This document shows, in pieces, positions 10,285-19,196 of a stretch of DNA of 56,337 nt. The notes beneath the pieces are model-generated. The model was not told the origin of the DNA and did no database searches. It was given only the letters and a program-made list of their open reading frames with translations. Position numbers and translations under genes: made by a program. Origin of the DNA: Nemertoderma westbladi (taxonomy: Eukaryota; Xenacoelomorpha; Nemertodermatida; Nemertodermatidae); contig JAUCBJ010001971.1 in NCBI GenBank assembly GCA_032718475.1, positions 1 through 56,337 on the forward strand, written 5' to 3'. Within the stretch, counting starts at the first letter, position 1. Every line of letters starts with the position of its first letter.

Positions 10285-11106
10285 ATCTGCTATATGAGTT
10301 TATCGATATTATAATGAGTTTATATTTTAGGCTAGCGGGCGTCGCTGCCTACCCCTCTTTGCCCCCGGACAGTGCAAGATCCTCAGCGCCGATGTACCGT
10401 CGTCGCTGTGCTTTCGCCAACGATGTAGCTACACAACGACAACGATAACCGGCACAAGTCACTCCACTGTCCGTCCCAAAGGCTTAGATGTACTTCAGGT
10501 TCTTTCTGGAGAGTTAGGGCTACTTTCACAATTGCGACTAGCTACTGTAAACACACTTTAGCAGTAACATTCACCTATGAACGCACAAATTCAACACAAC
10601 TGCCACAAACTGTACACATTCGGGCCATTTGTCCGTTAGTCAGTACCTTCCAGAATGTCACTGTATTTATTACGTATCCTTGGATACTAGCAGTGCGCTG
10701 TTTATTCCCTATGCTATTCAATGGGGCAAGCTTTCTATTGTTCTTTTAGCTCACTTCTAATTCTAGCGTGGTTGTTGCTATGGTGACATTATGGAAAGCT
10801 AGCGGTAGAATTAGGGTAATTCTCATGCATACAGATCTGGGATGCTATTTAATAGTAATTCTTTAATTGTCAATATCCTCTCTATATATGATTTTATGAA
10901 TTTTATCGGCTATTGACTATATATTGGAGATTCTCGCACACAAATACACTTAATAGAGTGAATCTCCGCTCCCATGATCTATTAATTAATGGAATTTTGG
11001 GAATGTTATAAATTGTATAAAATGACAATTTATTAAATTCATTGAAATATATGAATTTAAATTTATTCCCGTAAATTTTATTATTTAATGTTAAATAGAC
11101 ACAATT
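10285..11106. other. Non-coding spacer between BEL/Pao ORF and zinc-knuckle ORFs
   Basis: There is no reading frame of 60 codons here and no trace of an integrase zinc finger or catalytic core, which a BEL/Pao element should carry at this point. On the minus strand the BEL/Pao ORF is followed within 50 bp by AATAAA signals (complement of 11106-11111, 11077-11082 and 11062-11067). A short inverted repeat, GGAGATTC/GAATCTCC, lies at 10926-10933 and 10960-10967. The part next to the zinc-knuckle genes (10330-10480) is GC/CpG-rich and the rest AT-rich. Confidence 0.6.
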
Positions 11107-14100
11107 TTATTCCAGTTTTATTACAATTTTAAATAACTTCGATTTACTCGCCCGAGTTTTAGGTTTGACTTTCTCCGCTCCCTTGGCCTGTCTGATCTCT
11201 GCCGTAGTAAGATGAGGAGGCCATTCTTCTTCTTCTTTGTAGAGGAAGTCGGGTCCACCTAACCAGTCTGGAGTATCTACCAGTTCTTGTGGAGTAGCTC
11301 CCCTGGAGGCGATGTCTGCTGGATTGATCATTCCGGGGCAATGTCTCCATTGATCCATCTTCGTGCGACTAAGTATAATGGCTACTCTGTTGGTAACGAA
11401 GACACTGAACTGACAGACTTCATTGGTTATATACTCCAACACGAGTAAAGCATCGGTCCAATAGACAGTTTTCTCCAGTGGATAGTCGATCTGTTCTGTT
11501 ACATTCCGGCCGATGGCTGTAGCGTATAGAGCCGCTTTTAACTCCGCTCGAGGAACTTTCAACTTGTTGTTTATCAATGCCTTAGAGGTAACCAAGGCGA
11601 CTTTGATTCCATCCGGAGTTTCCACTCTTAGGTAGGCTACTATACCTATTCCCATATCGCTGGCGTCTCCAAACACATGGAGTTGATAGGAATACGTAGG
11701 GAGAACATGACCAAAATATGAACGGGAAATTATAAAGTTCTCGATGGCTGGTAGAGAATCTTCCCATTTCATCCACTTCTTTAATAATTCTCCCTTAAGT
11801 GGATCGTCCCATGAGTGGTTTTCAAGCCACATTTGTTGTACTAAACTCCGAGCAATCAATATAACTGGGCTAATAAATCCCAATGGATCGAAATAAGTGC
11901 TCAGGATACTTAAACAAATCCGTTTAGTCCGAACTGGATTATCTCGCTGTTTTAGCTGGAAAAACAGGATATCTCTCTCTGTGTCCCATTTCAAACCAAG
12001 TGTCTTGGTTTCTGGAAGATCATCTTTGATTAGATCTAGGTCTTTCGCTCCTCGATCTTCTACCGGGATCGACTCCAGAAACTCACGGGAGTTGCTGGTG
12101 AATTTAGTTAATCGAAATCCACCTCTTTTTAAGCACTCTACCGTTCCTTTAGCGACATCAATGGCTTCTTCGACTGATGGAAGGGACTTTAGATTGTCGT
12201 CCATGTATATATCCCGTTTGATGTTGTCAATCACCTCTTTAGAGAAGGCTTCTTGGTTGTCATCTGCAGTGGTGCGCACCACTGAACAGGCGTTTGAAGG
12301 GCTTGAGATTATCCCAAAAGCCTGGATGGTCATCCAGTACTCCACCGGTTTCTGGTTGAGGTCTCCTTCAGGCCACCACAGAAATCGTAGGCTATCTCGA
12401 TCCCTATCCAGTGCCTTGACTTGTAAGAACATGCCTTCTATATCTGAGGCGAAAGCGATTGAATATTGACGTAATCTTAAGAGTATTCCCAACAAGGATT
12501 GGAGTAAGTTGGGTCCGGGTAACAATTCGGAATTAAGGGATTGGCCCATGTAGAGGGCGGAGCCATCAAACACTACTCGTACCTCATGGGGTTTACCGGG
12601 TTTGGGAACGTAATGGTGAGTTAAATAATACGTTCTCTCAGTTATAGGTGTTTCTTCCGGTACTCGCTCCGCATATCCCTTGCTAATAAATTTCTTCAAC
12701 TGCGTTTGATACATTTCTTTAGCAGAAGAATTTGCCGTAAGGCGTCGATGTAGTTGAGCAATTCTTTTCTCCGCCAAGGGTCTGTTGTTTATGAACTTTG
12801 GTTCTCGCTTTCGGAAAGGTAGACCGATTTCATATCTACCTTGATCTTTAAGAAAACGTGTAGTTGTCTCTTGGATCTGCTTGGCTCTTTCTTCTTCTAC
12901 CGATAGGGCCTTATCGTAGGAATTGGGCTCTACAGCCTCTTGAGTAAAGAATCGTACGGCGTGTTCATCCCGAGTCTTGGCATTATAACGTTCAATGACG
13001 TCATTCAGTTCGTCGTTATAGTCGTCTCGTTCTGATGGACGAAGGAGCTGACATAAGTTCACTTGGTTTTGCCAAGTCTCGTTTTCCTTAAGGAGATCAA
13101 TGGTATTCTCCTCGTCGAAGAGTTGGTGGACATCGTCATTATCTGAGGAGTATGGTGTTCCCTCAGTTGGATCGTCTAACTCACTGCTCTCAACTTCCCA
13201 TTCTCTTACTTGATATACCTGATCTTTCGGTAATCTTTCCATGAGAGTTCTACGGGAAGGGCCAGTAAAGTACCAACCCACTCTAGTTCTTCCCGCATAA
13301 GCTTGTAGTGGTCGCGGTTGAGCAGGCCGTTTCTCCAATGTCTCGAGTGCTTCATGCGCGTTTTGACTGATGAGTATTGGCACTCCAGGGTAATCGGTGG
13401 CGAATCTAGGTATTTCAAGCTGCTGGATGAAATCGTCCTCATCACAGTTATAAGGTTCCACTTGGCTGGTAGCGAAGTTCTTTATCGCCACCATCTTTAC
13501 TGATCTTATACTATGTTCTCCTAGTTCATCCTGGGGGGTGGACAACGCACCTACATAATAATCCGCTATTACTGTAGATTTCCAAACCTGCATAATTCCT
13601 GACATGTTTAGCTTAGTTCGGAACTTGGGTTGTCCAGCAAAGACGTCTTCGGCTAGTTCTTTGTCGATGAATGTTCCTGTACTACCGGAGTCAAGGAGGG
13701 CGTTCACTATATAACTCCTTTTAGGTCCGTGGACCCTTAACTGTACTACAGGAAATTCTCGGATTCCTACATTGGAAGTTGGTGCTTTCCAAGACGGTTG
13801 TCGATCAGAAGTAGTTAGGGTGAGGTCGCTGTCTGTGTCTTTTTCATACGTAAGTGCTCGATACACTGCGGTATTTATCATGTAACAGGATTCATCTTCG
13901 TCAGAGAATTCATCCGTATAGAATCCTTCCATCTCAGAACTTTGGTCAGTGTCGTTCACATCACTGAATTGGACATGTAGTTCGGAATCACTTACCTGAC
14001 TCAGGCTGTTTCGTTCGAATTCAGTGTGCAACAAGATATGATGTTTCGCACCGCACTTTGCACACCTTGTGTCGGAGTAACAGGTTCGCCGTTGGTGTCC

Positions 14101-17004
14101 TTGTCTGAGGCAATTATAACACAACCGCTTATCCCACATGACTTCCCGTCTCTCCGTTAATGATTTCTTTAGGAATTCATCACACATATTCAAACGGTGG
14201 GTCCCGTCACATAGCACACATTTCGGTTTGATGTTACTTACCTTATTTTGAATAACATTGTGCACACTCGTTCTTTCTTCAGGCTTTCTTACATGAATTC
14301 TCTTAGGAGACGTAGGAGGAGTTTTTCTTACCTGTTCTCTCCTGTCATTGGTTCGAGACTTGAATTTACTTACCTGTTCTTTAGGCGTTTTATTGACATA
14401 ATAAGATCTTTCAGTGTCTTTCCCGCTATCCTCTCCTTGAGAAGTCTGGCTTTCGCCGTCGTCGGTATAACACACTGGTGTTACTTTTCTCCTAGAAACG
14501 GGTTTCTCACTTACCTTGTTTTCCGATGTCTTCTCTCTGGACTGCCTTAGGAGCTGTAATTTCACTTCTCCATCTAAGAATGACATGAGATCAGCCATGG
14601 TAGGGTCTCGTCGTTGTTGTTCCATCATATATAACACTTTCTTATCCCAGCGTGTACCTACTCCACCCTTCGGTAAAGTAGAAGCCACGGCTCCAATAAC
14701 CATAGAACTCTGATATTCATGAGACTTACCTAACCAATCTAATTGTCTACAGATCTCTTGAATCTCATCGGAAAACTCTATTATCCCGCTGCTAATGAAC
14801 TTTCGGGGCGCTACTAATTTTGCATACAAATATTTAGCTATGTTATTCCTATTACCATACCTGATGTTTAGTGTATCCCAAACTTGTCTTAATCCGTCTG
14901 GATGTCCAATAAACTTTAACGCCATTAACTTGGGAGATCCTTCCAAGCACTCGATGAGGAATCTAAGTTTCTCTCCGTTAGATAGCACAGAGTTCTGTAT
15001 GTTATCTTTATAATATTCATTAAAAGGTAACCATTTCATCTCATCTCCATTGAACTTGACTATCTCTCCCACCTTTACCGCTTGACGGGCTTCGGTTCTA
15101 GCCATTTGACGCGTAAAACTTTCTTGGGCCATCATGTTATTTAATATCGAGTTATCAGTATATAAATTTCTCGGATTATGATCAGGTCTATAGGGAATGT
15201 CATTGTCAACAGGTTTATAATTACCCTTAATAGGGTTCACTATGGGAGTTTCTACTTCACTAGCAGTATAGATGCGTGTAGGCTCCACACCTTGCGCATG
15301 AGATACTTCAGACCTAACAGGTTGACACATTGTTACCGGGGGTGGTGGTATACCTCTTTGTGTATTTACTAATTTATCGCGTTCTAACGCGATACTTTGC
15401 TGCACTTCTTGCAACTCTAACCTACTTTCCCTTACTGTGCCCTTGAACTGCTTAACAGTCTCCTGCATCTGCCCGAGCAGGAGATCCATCCCCCGCCGTC
15501 TCTCATCCACCCACTCGACCGCCGAAGCGGGAGCCGCCAACGTTGTAGCGGGCGGACGAGGGACAACGGGCGACAAATCATTAATATTTCGCTCGGAGTC
15601 CAGGACATGAACTGTCTCATGGGCTGTTCTGCTGGGCACAGGTAGCTTAGTGCTGTGCAGAGGGAATTTAGAGGTAAGTTCTGGGAGTACAGGTGTCTCT
15701 ATCACCAAAGGGGTGGCTTCGAGAACAGGCCTAATTATTTCAGGCTCATCTACTATAGTAGGGAGTCTTTCTATTTTAATTATTTGGTCTGTGGGTTCTG
15801 TGCTACCTAAGTCTGTGTTAGTTAGTTGCCTTCTAACAGCTGGGGGCAAATCAGGCAATTTCTGACGGTGGGACATTCTTCTACGTCTGCTTAGGCGAGA
15901 TCGATTTCCTCCGCCTTCAGGATCGGTGGTATCGCCTTCCTCAGATGATGTATATCCCTGTCTTTTGGGAGTAGATCGACTCATCATCTGCATTTGACTA
16001 GCTGTTAACTGTTTATTTATGCAGTCTTGATTCTCTTGAAGATTTTCCAACTCTAGTTGGGTTGTTTCTTCAGATGCCCTCCGTTCTGCTTCTGCCACTG
16101 CCACTGCCTCTGCCGCTGCCACTACCGCCTTTCTTTCCGCTTCGGCCGCTGCCACTGCCGCCTTTCTTTCCGCTTCTGCCACTGCTACTGCTGCTGCCAC
16201 TGCCGCGGTCTTTCTGTCTTCTATATGTTTTTTCTTTACTTGTTCTTCTTGGACTCTAGCGATGCGGAGGCGTTCATCAAATTTAGCTTGATTCGCAGCT
16301 CTCATATCCGCATCGATTGCGTCCAATACAAGCTTGGCTCCTTCACTATTAGGGCTAAGTCCATCCAGCCGTCTCCTCAACTCTTCGTCACCTACAAAGC
16401 GTTGATAGTCTGACAGATAGATGTCAATAGCATCCCTCTTATGCGGTTTCTCTGCTGTAGCTTCACTTTCCACTTGGGAAAAGGTGGCGTCTGTTGATTC
16501 TCCAAGGGTTGAGCGCTTATCTAACTGAGATTTCCACGGGGCAGTTCTTTGAACTTGGAGACTCACCCGCTGTAACCAAGTCTTTACGGCAACTTGCAAC
16601 GACGTGTCTTGTCTTCTTTTCGAAGCCTCCTCAAAGGCTGATAGGATTAGTCTGATTCTTAGAATTCTTTCTCGAACTTGATAAAGCAGCTCTCCCTGCT
16701 CTTGAGGTCCTTGTGGTTGTCTAAACAATTGTTCCTCTAATCGCTCCATGGAGCTGAAGAATCCCTGTACGTATCCGGCTGCTGACCTCTTCCACACAGC
16801 TGGATCGCTGGTTTCCTTTGTCACTCCCATCCTGTGTATGTCTTCCCAGGCAGCTTCCGATAAGTCAAACGGGAGTCCGGGTCCGGGGAAGTTCCATTGC
16901 GACTCGACAATAGACTTCAGTTCTTCCCTTGTATATCCCGCATAACTATCCTTGGTCGATCGCTTACTTCTCGCCCAAATCAATCTGGTGTTCCTCCACT
17001 GCAA
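11107..17004 (-). CDS. BEL/Pao Gag-PR-RT-RNase H polyprotein (1965 codons)
   Basis: Approximate residues. 255-325: alanine/glutamate-rich repeats (AEAERKAAVAAA) predicted as coiled coil. 645-825: gag-like DUF1759 region (KFNGDEMKWLPF, LIECLEGSPKLMALKF). 928-988: three zinc knuckles (CVLCDGTHRLNMC, CYNCLRQGHQRRTC, CAKCGAKHH). 1105: aspartic protease ALLDSGSTGTFID. 1518-1605: reverse transcriptase with SDIEGMFLQV and the active site YMDD. 1775-1905: A17/RNase H region with FGDASDMGIG, PRAELKAAL, TDALLVLEY and NPADIASRG. The ORF ends about 60 residues later with no integrase. All visible catalytic residues are intact over 5.9 kb, which suggests youth or constraint. The frame opens with a TTG codon inside the upstream 140-aa frame, so the true N-terminus probably comes from that frame through a frameshift, or from an intron. 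Confidence 0.92.
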   Translation of the reverse strand: MQWRNTRLIWARSKRSTKDSYAGYTREELKSIVESQWNFPGPGLPFDLSEAAWEDIHRMGVTKETSDPAVWKRSAAGYVQGFFSSMERLEEQLFRQPQGPQEQGELLYQVRERILRIRLILSAFEEASKRRQDTSLQVAVKTWLQRVSLQVQRTAPWKSQLDKRSTLGESTDATFSQVESEATAEKPHKRDAIDIYLSDYQRFVGDEELRRRLDGLSPNSEGAKLVLDAIDADMRAANQAKFDERLRIARVQEEQVKKKHIEDRKTAAVAAAVAVAEAERKAAVAAAEAERKAVVAAAEAVAVAEAERRASEETTQLELENLQENQDCINKQLTASQMQMMSRSTPKRQGYTSSEEGDTTDPEGGGNRSRLSRRRRMSHRQKLPDLPPAVRRQLTNTDLGSTEPTDQIIKIERLPTIVDEPEIIRPVLEATPLVIETPVLPELTSKFPLHSTKLPVPSRTAHETVHVLDSERNINDLSPVVPRPPATTLAAPASAVEWVDERRRGMDLLLGQMQETVKQFKGTVRESRLELQEVQQSIALERDKLVNTQRGIPPPPVTMCQPVRSEVSHAQGVEPTRIYTASEVETPIVNPIKGNYKPVDNDIPYRPDHNPRNLYTDNSILNNMMAQESFTRQMARTEARQAVKVGEIVKFNGDEMKWLPFNEYYKDNIQNSVLSNGEKLRFLIECLEGSPKLMALKFIGHPDGLRQVWDTLNIRYGNRNNIAKYLYAKLVAPRKFISSGIIEFSDEIQEICRQLDWLGKSHEYQSSMVIGAVASTLPKGGVGTRWDKKVLYMMEQQRRDPTMADLMSFLDGEVKLQLLRQSREKTSENKVSEKPVSRRKVTPVCYTDDGESQTSQGEDSGKDTERSYYVNKTPKEQVSKFKSRTNDRREQVRKTPPTSPKRIHVRKPEERTSVHNVIQNKVSNIKPKCVLCDGTHRLNMCDEFLKKSLTERREVMWDKRLCYNCLRQGHQRRTCYSDTRCAKCGAKHHILLHTEFERNSLSQVSDSELHVQFSDVNDTDQSSEMEGFYTDEFSDEDESCYMINTAVYRALTYEKDTDSDLTLTTSDRQPSWKAPTSNVGIREFPVVQLRVHGPKRSYIVNALLDSGSTGTFIDKELAEDVFAGQPKFRTKLNMSGIMQVWKSTVIADYYVGALSTPQDELGEHSIRSVKMVAIKNFATSQVEPYNCDEDDFIQQLEIPRFATDYPGVPILISQNAHEALETLEKRPAQPRPLQAYAGRTRVGWYFTGPSRRTLMERLPKDQVYQVREWEVESSELDDPTEGTPYSSDNDDVHQLFDEENTIDLLKENETWQNQVNLCQLLRPSERDDYNDELNDVIERYNAKTRDEHAVRFFTQEAVEPNSYDKALSVEEERAKQIQETTTRFLKDQGRYEIGLPFRKREPKFINNRPLAEKRIAQLHRRLTANSSAKEMYQTQLKKFISKGYAERVPEETPITERTYYLTHHYVPKPGKPHEVRVVFDGSALYMGQSLNSELLPGPNLLQSLLGILLRLRQYSIAFASDIEGMFLQVKALDRDRDSLRFLWWPEGDLNQKPVEYWMTIQAFGIISSPSNACSVVRTTADDNQEAFSKEVIDNIKRDIYMDDNLKSLPSVEEAIDVAKGTVECLKRGGFRLTKFTSNSREFLESIPVEDRGAKDLDLIKDDLPETKTLGLKWDTERDILFFQLKQRDNPVRTKRICLSILSTYFDPLGFISPVILIARSLVQQMWLENHSWDDPLKGELLKKWMKWEDSLPAIENFIISRSYFGHVLPTYSYQLHVFGDASDMGIGIVAYLRVETPDGIKVALVTSKALINNKLKVPRAELKAALYATAIGRNVTEQIDYPLEKTVYWTDALLVLEYITNEVCQFSVFVTNRVAIILSRTKMDQWRHCPGMINPADIASRGATPQELVDTPDWLGGPDFLYKEEEEWPPHLTTAEIRQAKGAEKVKPKTRASKSKLFKIVIKLE

Positions 17005-17386
17005 TCAATACCCTAGTGAGTACGGCTGCAGGAAGGATAAGAAGGGGATCCGAATAAACCGCATCTGCCATCTTTGCTCCGCACTCGGGTGTCAGCTCTA
17101 CAGTATCCGCACTACTGGAGCTGTCGGGCCGCTGAGAAATAAGTTCTCGGCTCGCGGGTTGTTGCTGTTCCGCTGCTTCTTGGTCACGCTTGACCTGAGC
17201 TCGAGTGCCTATGATAGACCTACGATGTTGGACTAGCCTAGGGTCTAATATTACTACTGGGGGAATGATCTTTCTTACAGTAGGAGGTGAATTGAACTTC
17301 GGTCTCACACGTTCCACACTCCTGTCTGGGTCACAGATGGTCGTATCTAGGAGACTGTCTGACAGGTTTTGCTTTGTGTCAGACAT
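16964..17386 (-). CDS. Upstream 140-aa ORF, probable N-terminus of the BEL/Pao Gag
   Basis: Begins at ATG 17386 (MSDTKQNLSDSLLDTT) and overlaps the long ORF by 41 nt in another frame, ending LGEK before TAA. It is polar, with a glutamine/serine-rich middle and no domain I recognise. The position, strand and overlap suggest it is the start of Gag, joined to the long ORF by a -1/+1 shift (programmed or mutational). I saw no clear slippery heptamer in the overlap. A short independent leader protein is the alternative. Confidence 0.55.
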   Translation of the reverse strand: MSDTKQNLSDSLLDTTICDPDRSVERVRPKFNSPPTVRKIIPPVVILDPRLVQHRRSIIGTRAQVKRDQEAAEQQQPASRELISQRPDSSSSADTVELTPECGAKMADAVYSDPLLILPAAVLTRVLIAVEEHQIDLGEK

Positions 17387-17520
17387 GTTTGTTTGTACAG
17401 TTGAATGCCTACTGCTATATTACAGTTAAAGCAAGTCTAGTAATTCAGTATCGTTGTTAGCTCAGTAATTGATTACCGATACTGCTACTCAGTGTAGCGT
17501 GATATATATATAATATATTA

Positions 17521-17775
17521 GAATACCGGTATGCTTATAGTATATATATAAGTATTATTACAGACTAGGTTTGTCACAGAATACCGGTATATAATTTCAG
17601 CACAAATATATATAAATATATAATAGGCCTATCGTGAATACCGGTATACAGCTTACACTTATAATGTATATATATAAGTATAATTACAGACTAGAATTAA
17701 TCACAGAATACCGGTATATAATTTAGCCTAAATTTATAGAAATAAATATAATAAGCCTATCGTGAATACCGGTAT
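17521..17775. repeat. Leader repeat with five GAATACCGGTAT palindromic motifs
   Basis: GAATACCGGTAT occurs at 17521, 17579, 17636, 17706 and 17764. The motifs alternate between a CACA-preceded and an ATCGT-preceded type. Together they form two tandem units of about 127 bp, with TATATATATAAGTAT and TTACAGACTAG in each. ATACCGGTAT is a perfect 10-bp palindrome. The block lies 135 bp upstream of the BEL/Pao start codon, so it may be part of its leader, LTR or promoter. That role is inferred from position only. Confidence 0.75.
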
Positions 17776-18138
17776 GTCAATTATTTTAAATAATTGAATT
17801 TCGGAATTTTTAGGGGTTACTTGGTTACTTTACTTACTTTATTACCGTTATTTGAGCAGTAGTCCAACTGATATTGAGACCTAATTGTTGTATGGCAGGC
17901 CTACTATTTATAAATCGTTTGAGTTGATTTATAATATATATACCCGTTTAATGGGTTTTTGTCAATATTTGAAATAAATGTTATTATTTCTGGGGGGAGT
18001 CACTACACAGAAGCTGTGCGCTCTCAGTGAAGTGCTACTTGTTGGACACTAAAACAAATAATTCTAATTTACCTAAGTTACTTAATACTACAAATTACGT
18101 ACAATTCGGTGTGAGATTACAATCTCTAAATAAACATT
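17776..18138. other. AT-rich spacer, no gene recognised
   Basis: No coding content supported. It contains CTGGGGGGAGTCACTACAC at 17990-18008, which resembles a polypurine tract next to an LTR start on the plus strand, but no LTR partner was found. The small frame starting at 18027 runs into array B and is not a credible gene. Confidence 0.4.
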
Positions 18139-18942
18139 TTACTTCCAATATTAATACTTGTACGACAGGGGCACCACTTTTACTTCCAATATTAATACTT
18201 GTACGACAGGGGGACCACTTTTACTTCCAATATTAATACTTGTACGACAGGGGGACCACTTTTACTTCCAATATTAATACTTGTACGACAGGAGGACCAC
18301 TTTTACTTCCAATATTAATACTTGTACGACAGGGGGACCACTTTTACTTCCAATATTAATACTTGTACGACAGGGGGACCACTATTACTTCCAATATTAA
18401 TACTTGTACGACAGGGGGACCACTTTTACTTCCAATATTAATACTTGTACGACAGGGGGACCACTATTACTTCCAATATTAATACTTGTACGACAGGGGG
18501 ACCACTTTTACTTCCAATATTAATACTTGTACGACAGGGGGACCACTTTTACTTCCAATATTAATACTTGTACGACAGGGGGACCACTTTTACTTCCAAT
18601 ATTAATACTTGTACGACAGGGGCACCACTTTTACTTCCAATATAAATACTTGTACGACAGGGGGATCACTTTTACTTCCAATATTAATACTTGTACGACA
18701 GGGGGACCACTTTTACTTCCAATATTAATACTTGTACGACAGGGGCACCACTTTTACTTCCAATATTAATACTTGTACGACAGGGGCACCACTTTTACTT
18801 CCAATATTAATACTTGTACGACAGGGGGAACACTATTACTTCCAATATTAATACTTGTACGACAGGGGGACCACTTTTACTTCCAATGTTAATACTTGTA
18901 CGACAGGGGGACCACTTTTACTTCCCAATATTAATATATCAA
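18139..18942 (+). repeat. Minisatellite array B, 41-bp unit
   Basis: About 19 tandem copies of a 41-bp unit containing ACTTCCAATATTAATACTTG and TACGACAGGGGGACCACTTTT. The few variants are G/C in the G run, T/A in CACTTTT/CACTATT, and single substitutions. It ends 65 bp before an exon acceptor (19007). Each unit has a pyrimidine stretch and a CAG, so it could act as cryptic splice-acceptor sequence in the host intron. Confidence 0.97.
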
Positions 18943-18990
18943 AACAATTTGATGGTCGTTATTTATACCTATCGAATGTGGTGAAAATCT

Positions 18991-19007
18991 CCATTGTGTT
19001 TTTTCAG
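18991..19007 (+). promoter_or_regulatory. 3' splice site of the insulin-like gene's middle exon
   Basis: CCATTGTGTTTTTTCAG is a pyrimidine tract followed by AG at 19006-19007. The two bases after it complete a codon, so the incoming intron is phase 1. Confidence 0.65.
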
Positions 19008-19190
19008 GTCATGTAAAACCTTACTCGAAAACACCCGCTGATCAAACCAAACCTATATTCAACGAGAACGACCTGGTAAAGGTTGTTAACCAGATCAGTG
19101 ATGGACTGGAACTGGGCAAAAAAAAGTCTGGTGGCATTAAAGATAAAATAATGCAAGCAGCTATGAAACAGGGGGCTAAGGCAGCAATTG
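19008..19190 (+). CDS. Middle exon of an insulin-like precursor (C-peptide region)
   Basis: A 183-bp open exon flanked by a good acceptor (TTTTTTCAG) and donor (G|GTTAGT). Both boundaries are phase 1, so it is symmetrical. Its product begins HVKPYSKTPADQ, has no cysteine, and ends with KKK followed by GGIKDKIMQAAMKQGAKAA, a basic, probably amphipathic helix. Its last base plus the first two of the exon at 33634 make a glycine codon, and the frame continues through to the A-chain. Phase-1 introns in the C-peptide are characteristic of insulin-family genes. Having a separate cysteine-free exon here means the B-chain must lie further upstream. No exon 5' of it could be found in the window, perhaps because the BEL/Pao locus and repeats occupy that intron or the gene extends beyond the window. 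The assignment to the same gene as 33634-33905 rests on matching phase and frame. Confidence 0.65.
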
Positions 19191-19196
19191 GTTAGT
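19191..19196 (+). promoter_or_regulatory. 5' splice donor GTTAGT, also the start of array C
   Basis: The donor GTTAGT is the first six bases of the first minisatellite unit (GTTAGTGTGAAAC...). Later units mostly read TTTAGTGTG. A few, near 20091, 21553, 28875 and 29005, restore GTTAGTGTG and could be cryptic donors. Confidence 0.6.

Larger units (their letters stand above)
11107..17386 (-). mobile_element. BEL/Pao-type retroelement, integrase absent, LTRs not identified
   Basis: Two overlapping minus-strand frames (17386-16964 and 17004-11107) give gag, protease, reverse transcriptase and RNase H in BEL/Pao order. The coding part ends right after RNase H, where these elements normally continue into integrase. 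By eye I found no pair of LTRs in the flanks (5671-6243, 10285-11106 or 17387-18138). It may be a truncated element, a composite with the zinc-knuckle genes downstream (6244-10284), or a retained host copy. Confidence 0.75.

Noticed and set aside
10285-11106. Degenerate integrase between the BEL/Pao ORF and the zinc-knuckle ORFs
   Set aside because: No frame of useful length and no HHCC or DDE-type motif seen on either strand by eye.
17988-18010. Polypurine tract plus LTR start (CTGGGGGGAGTCACTACAC) of a plus-strand BEL element
   Set aside because: No matching LTR or plus-strand BEL coding sequence. The only BEL/Pao ORF is on the other strand.
17400-18138. B-chain exon (CG-x6-L-x3-C pattern) upstream of the insulin-like exons
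   Set aside because: I read this stretch and the plus strand of 1-6240 and saw no such pattern with splice sites. It probably lies outside the window, or was missed by eye.
18027-18769. Plus-strand frames in array B (TNINTCTTG... repeats)
   Set aside because: A 41-bp unit cannot keep a protein repeat in frame without artefact. Nothing protein-like lies outside the repeat.
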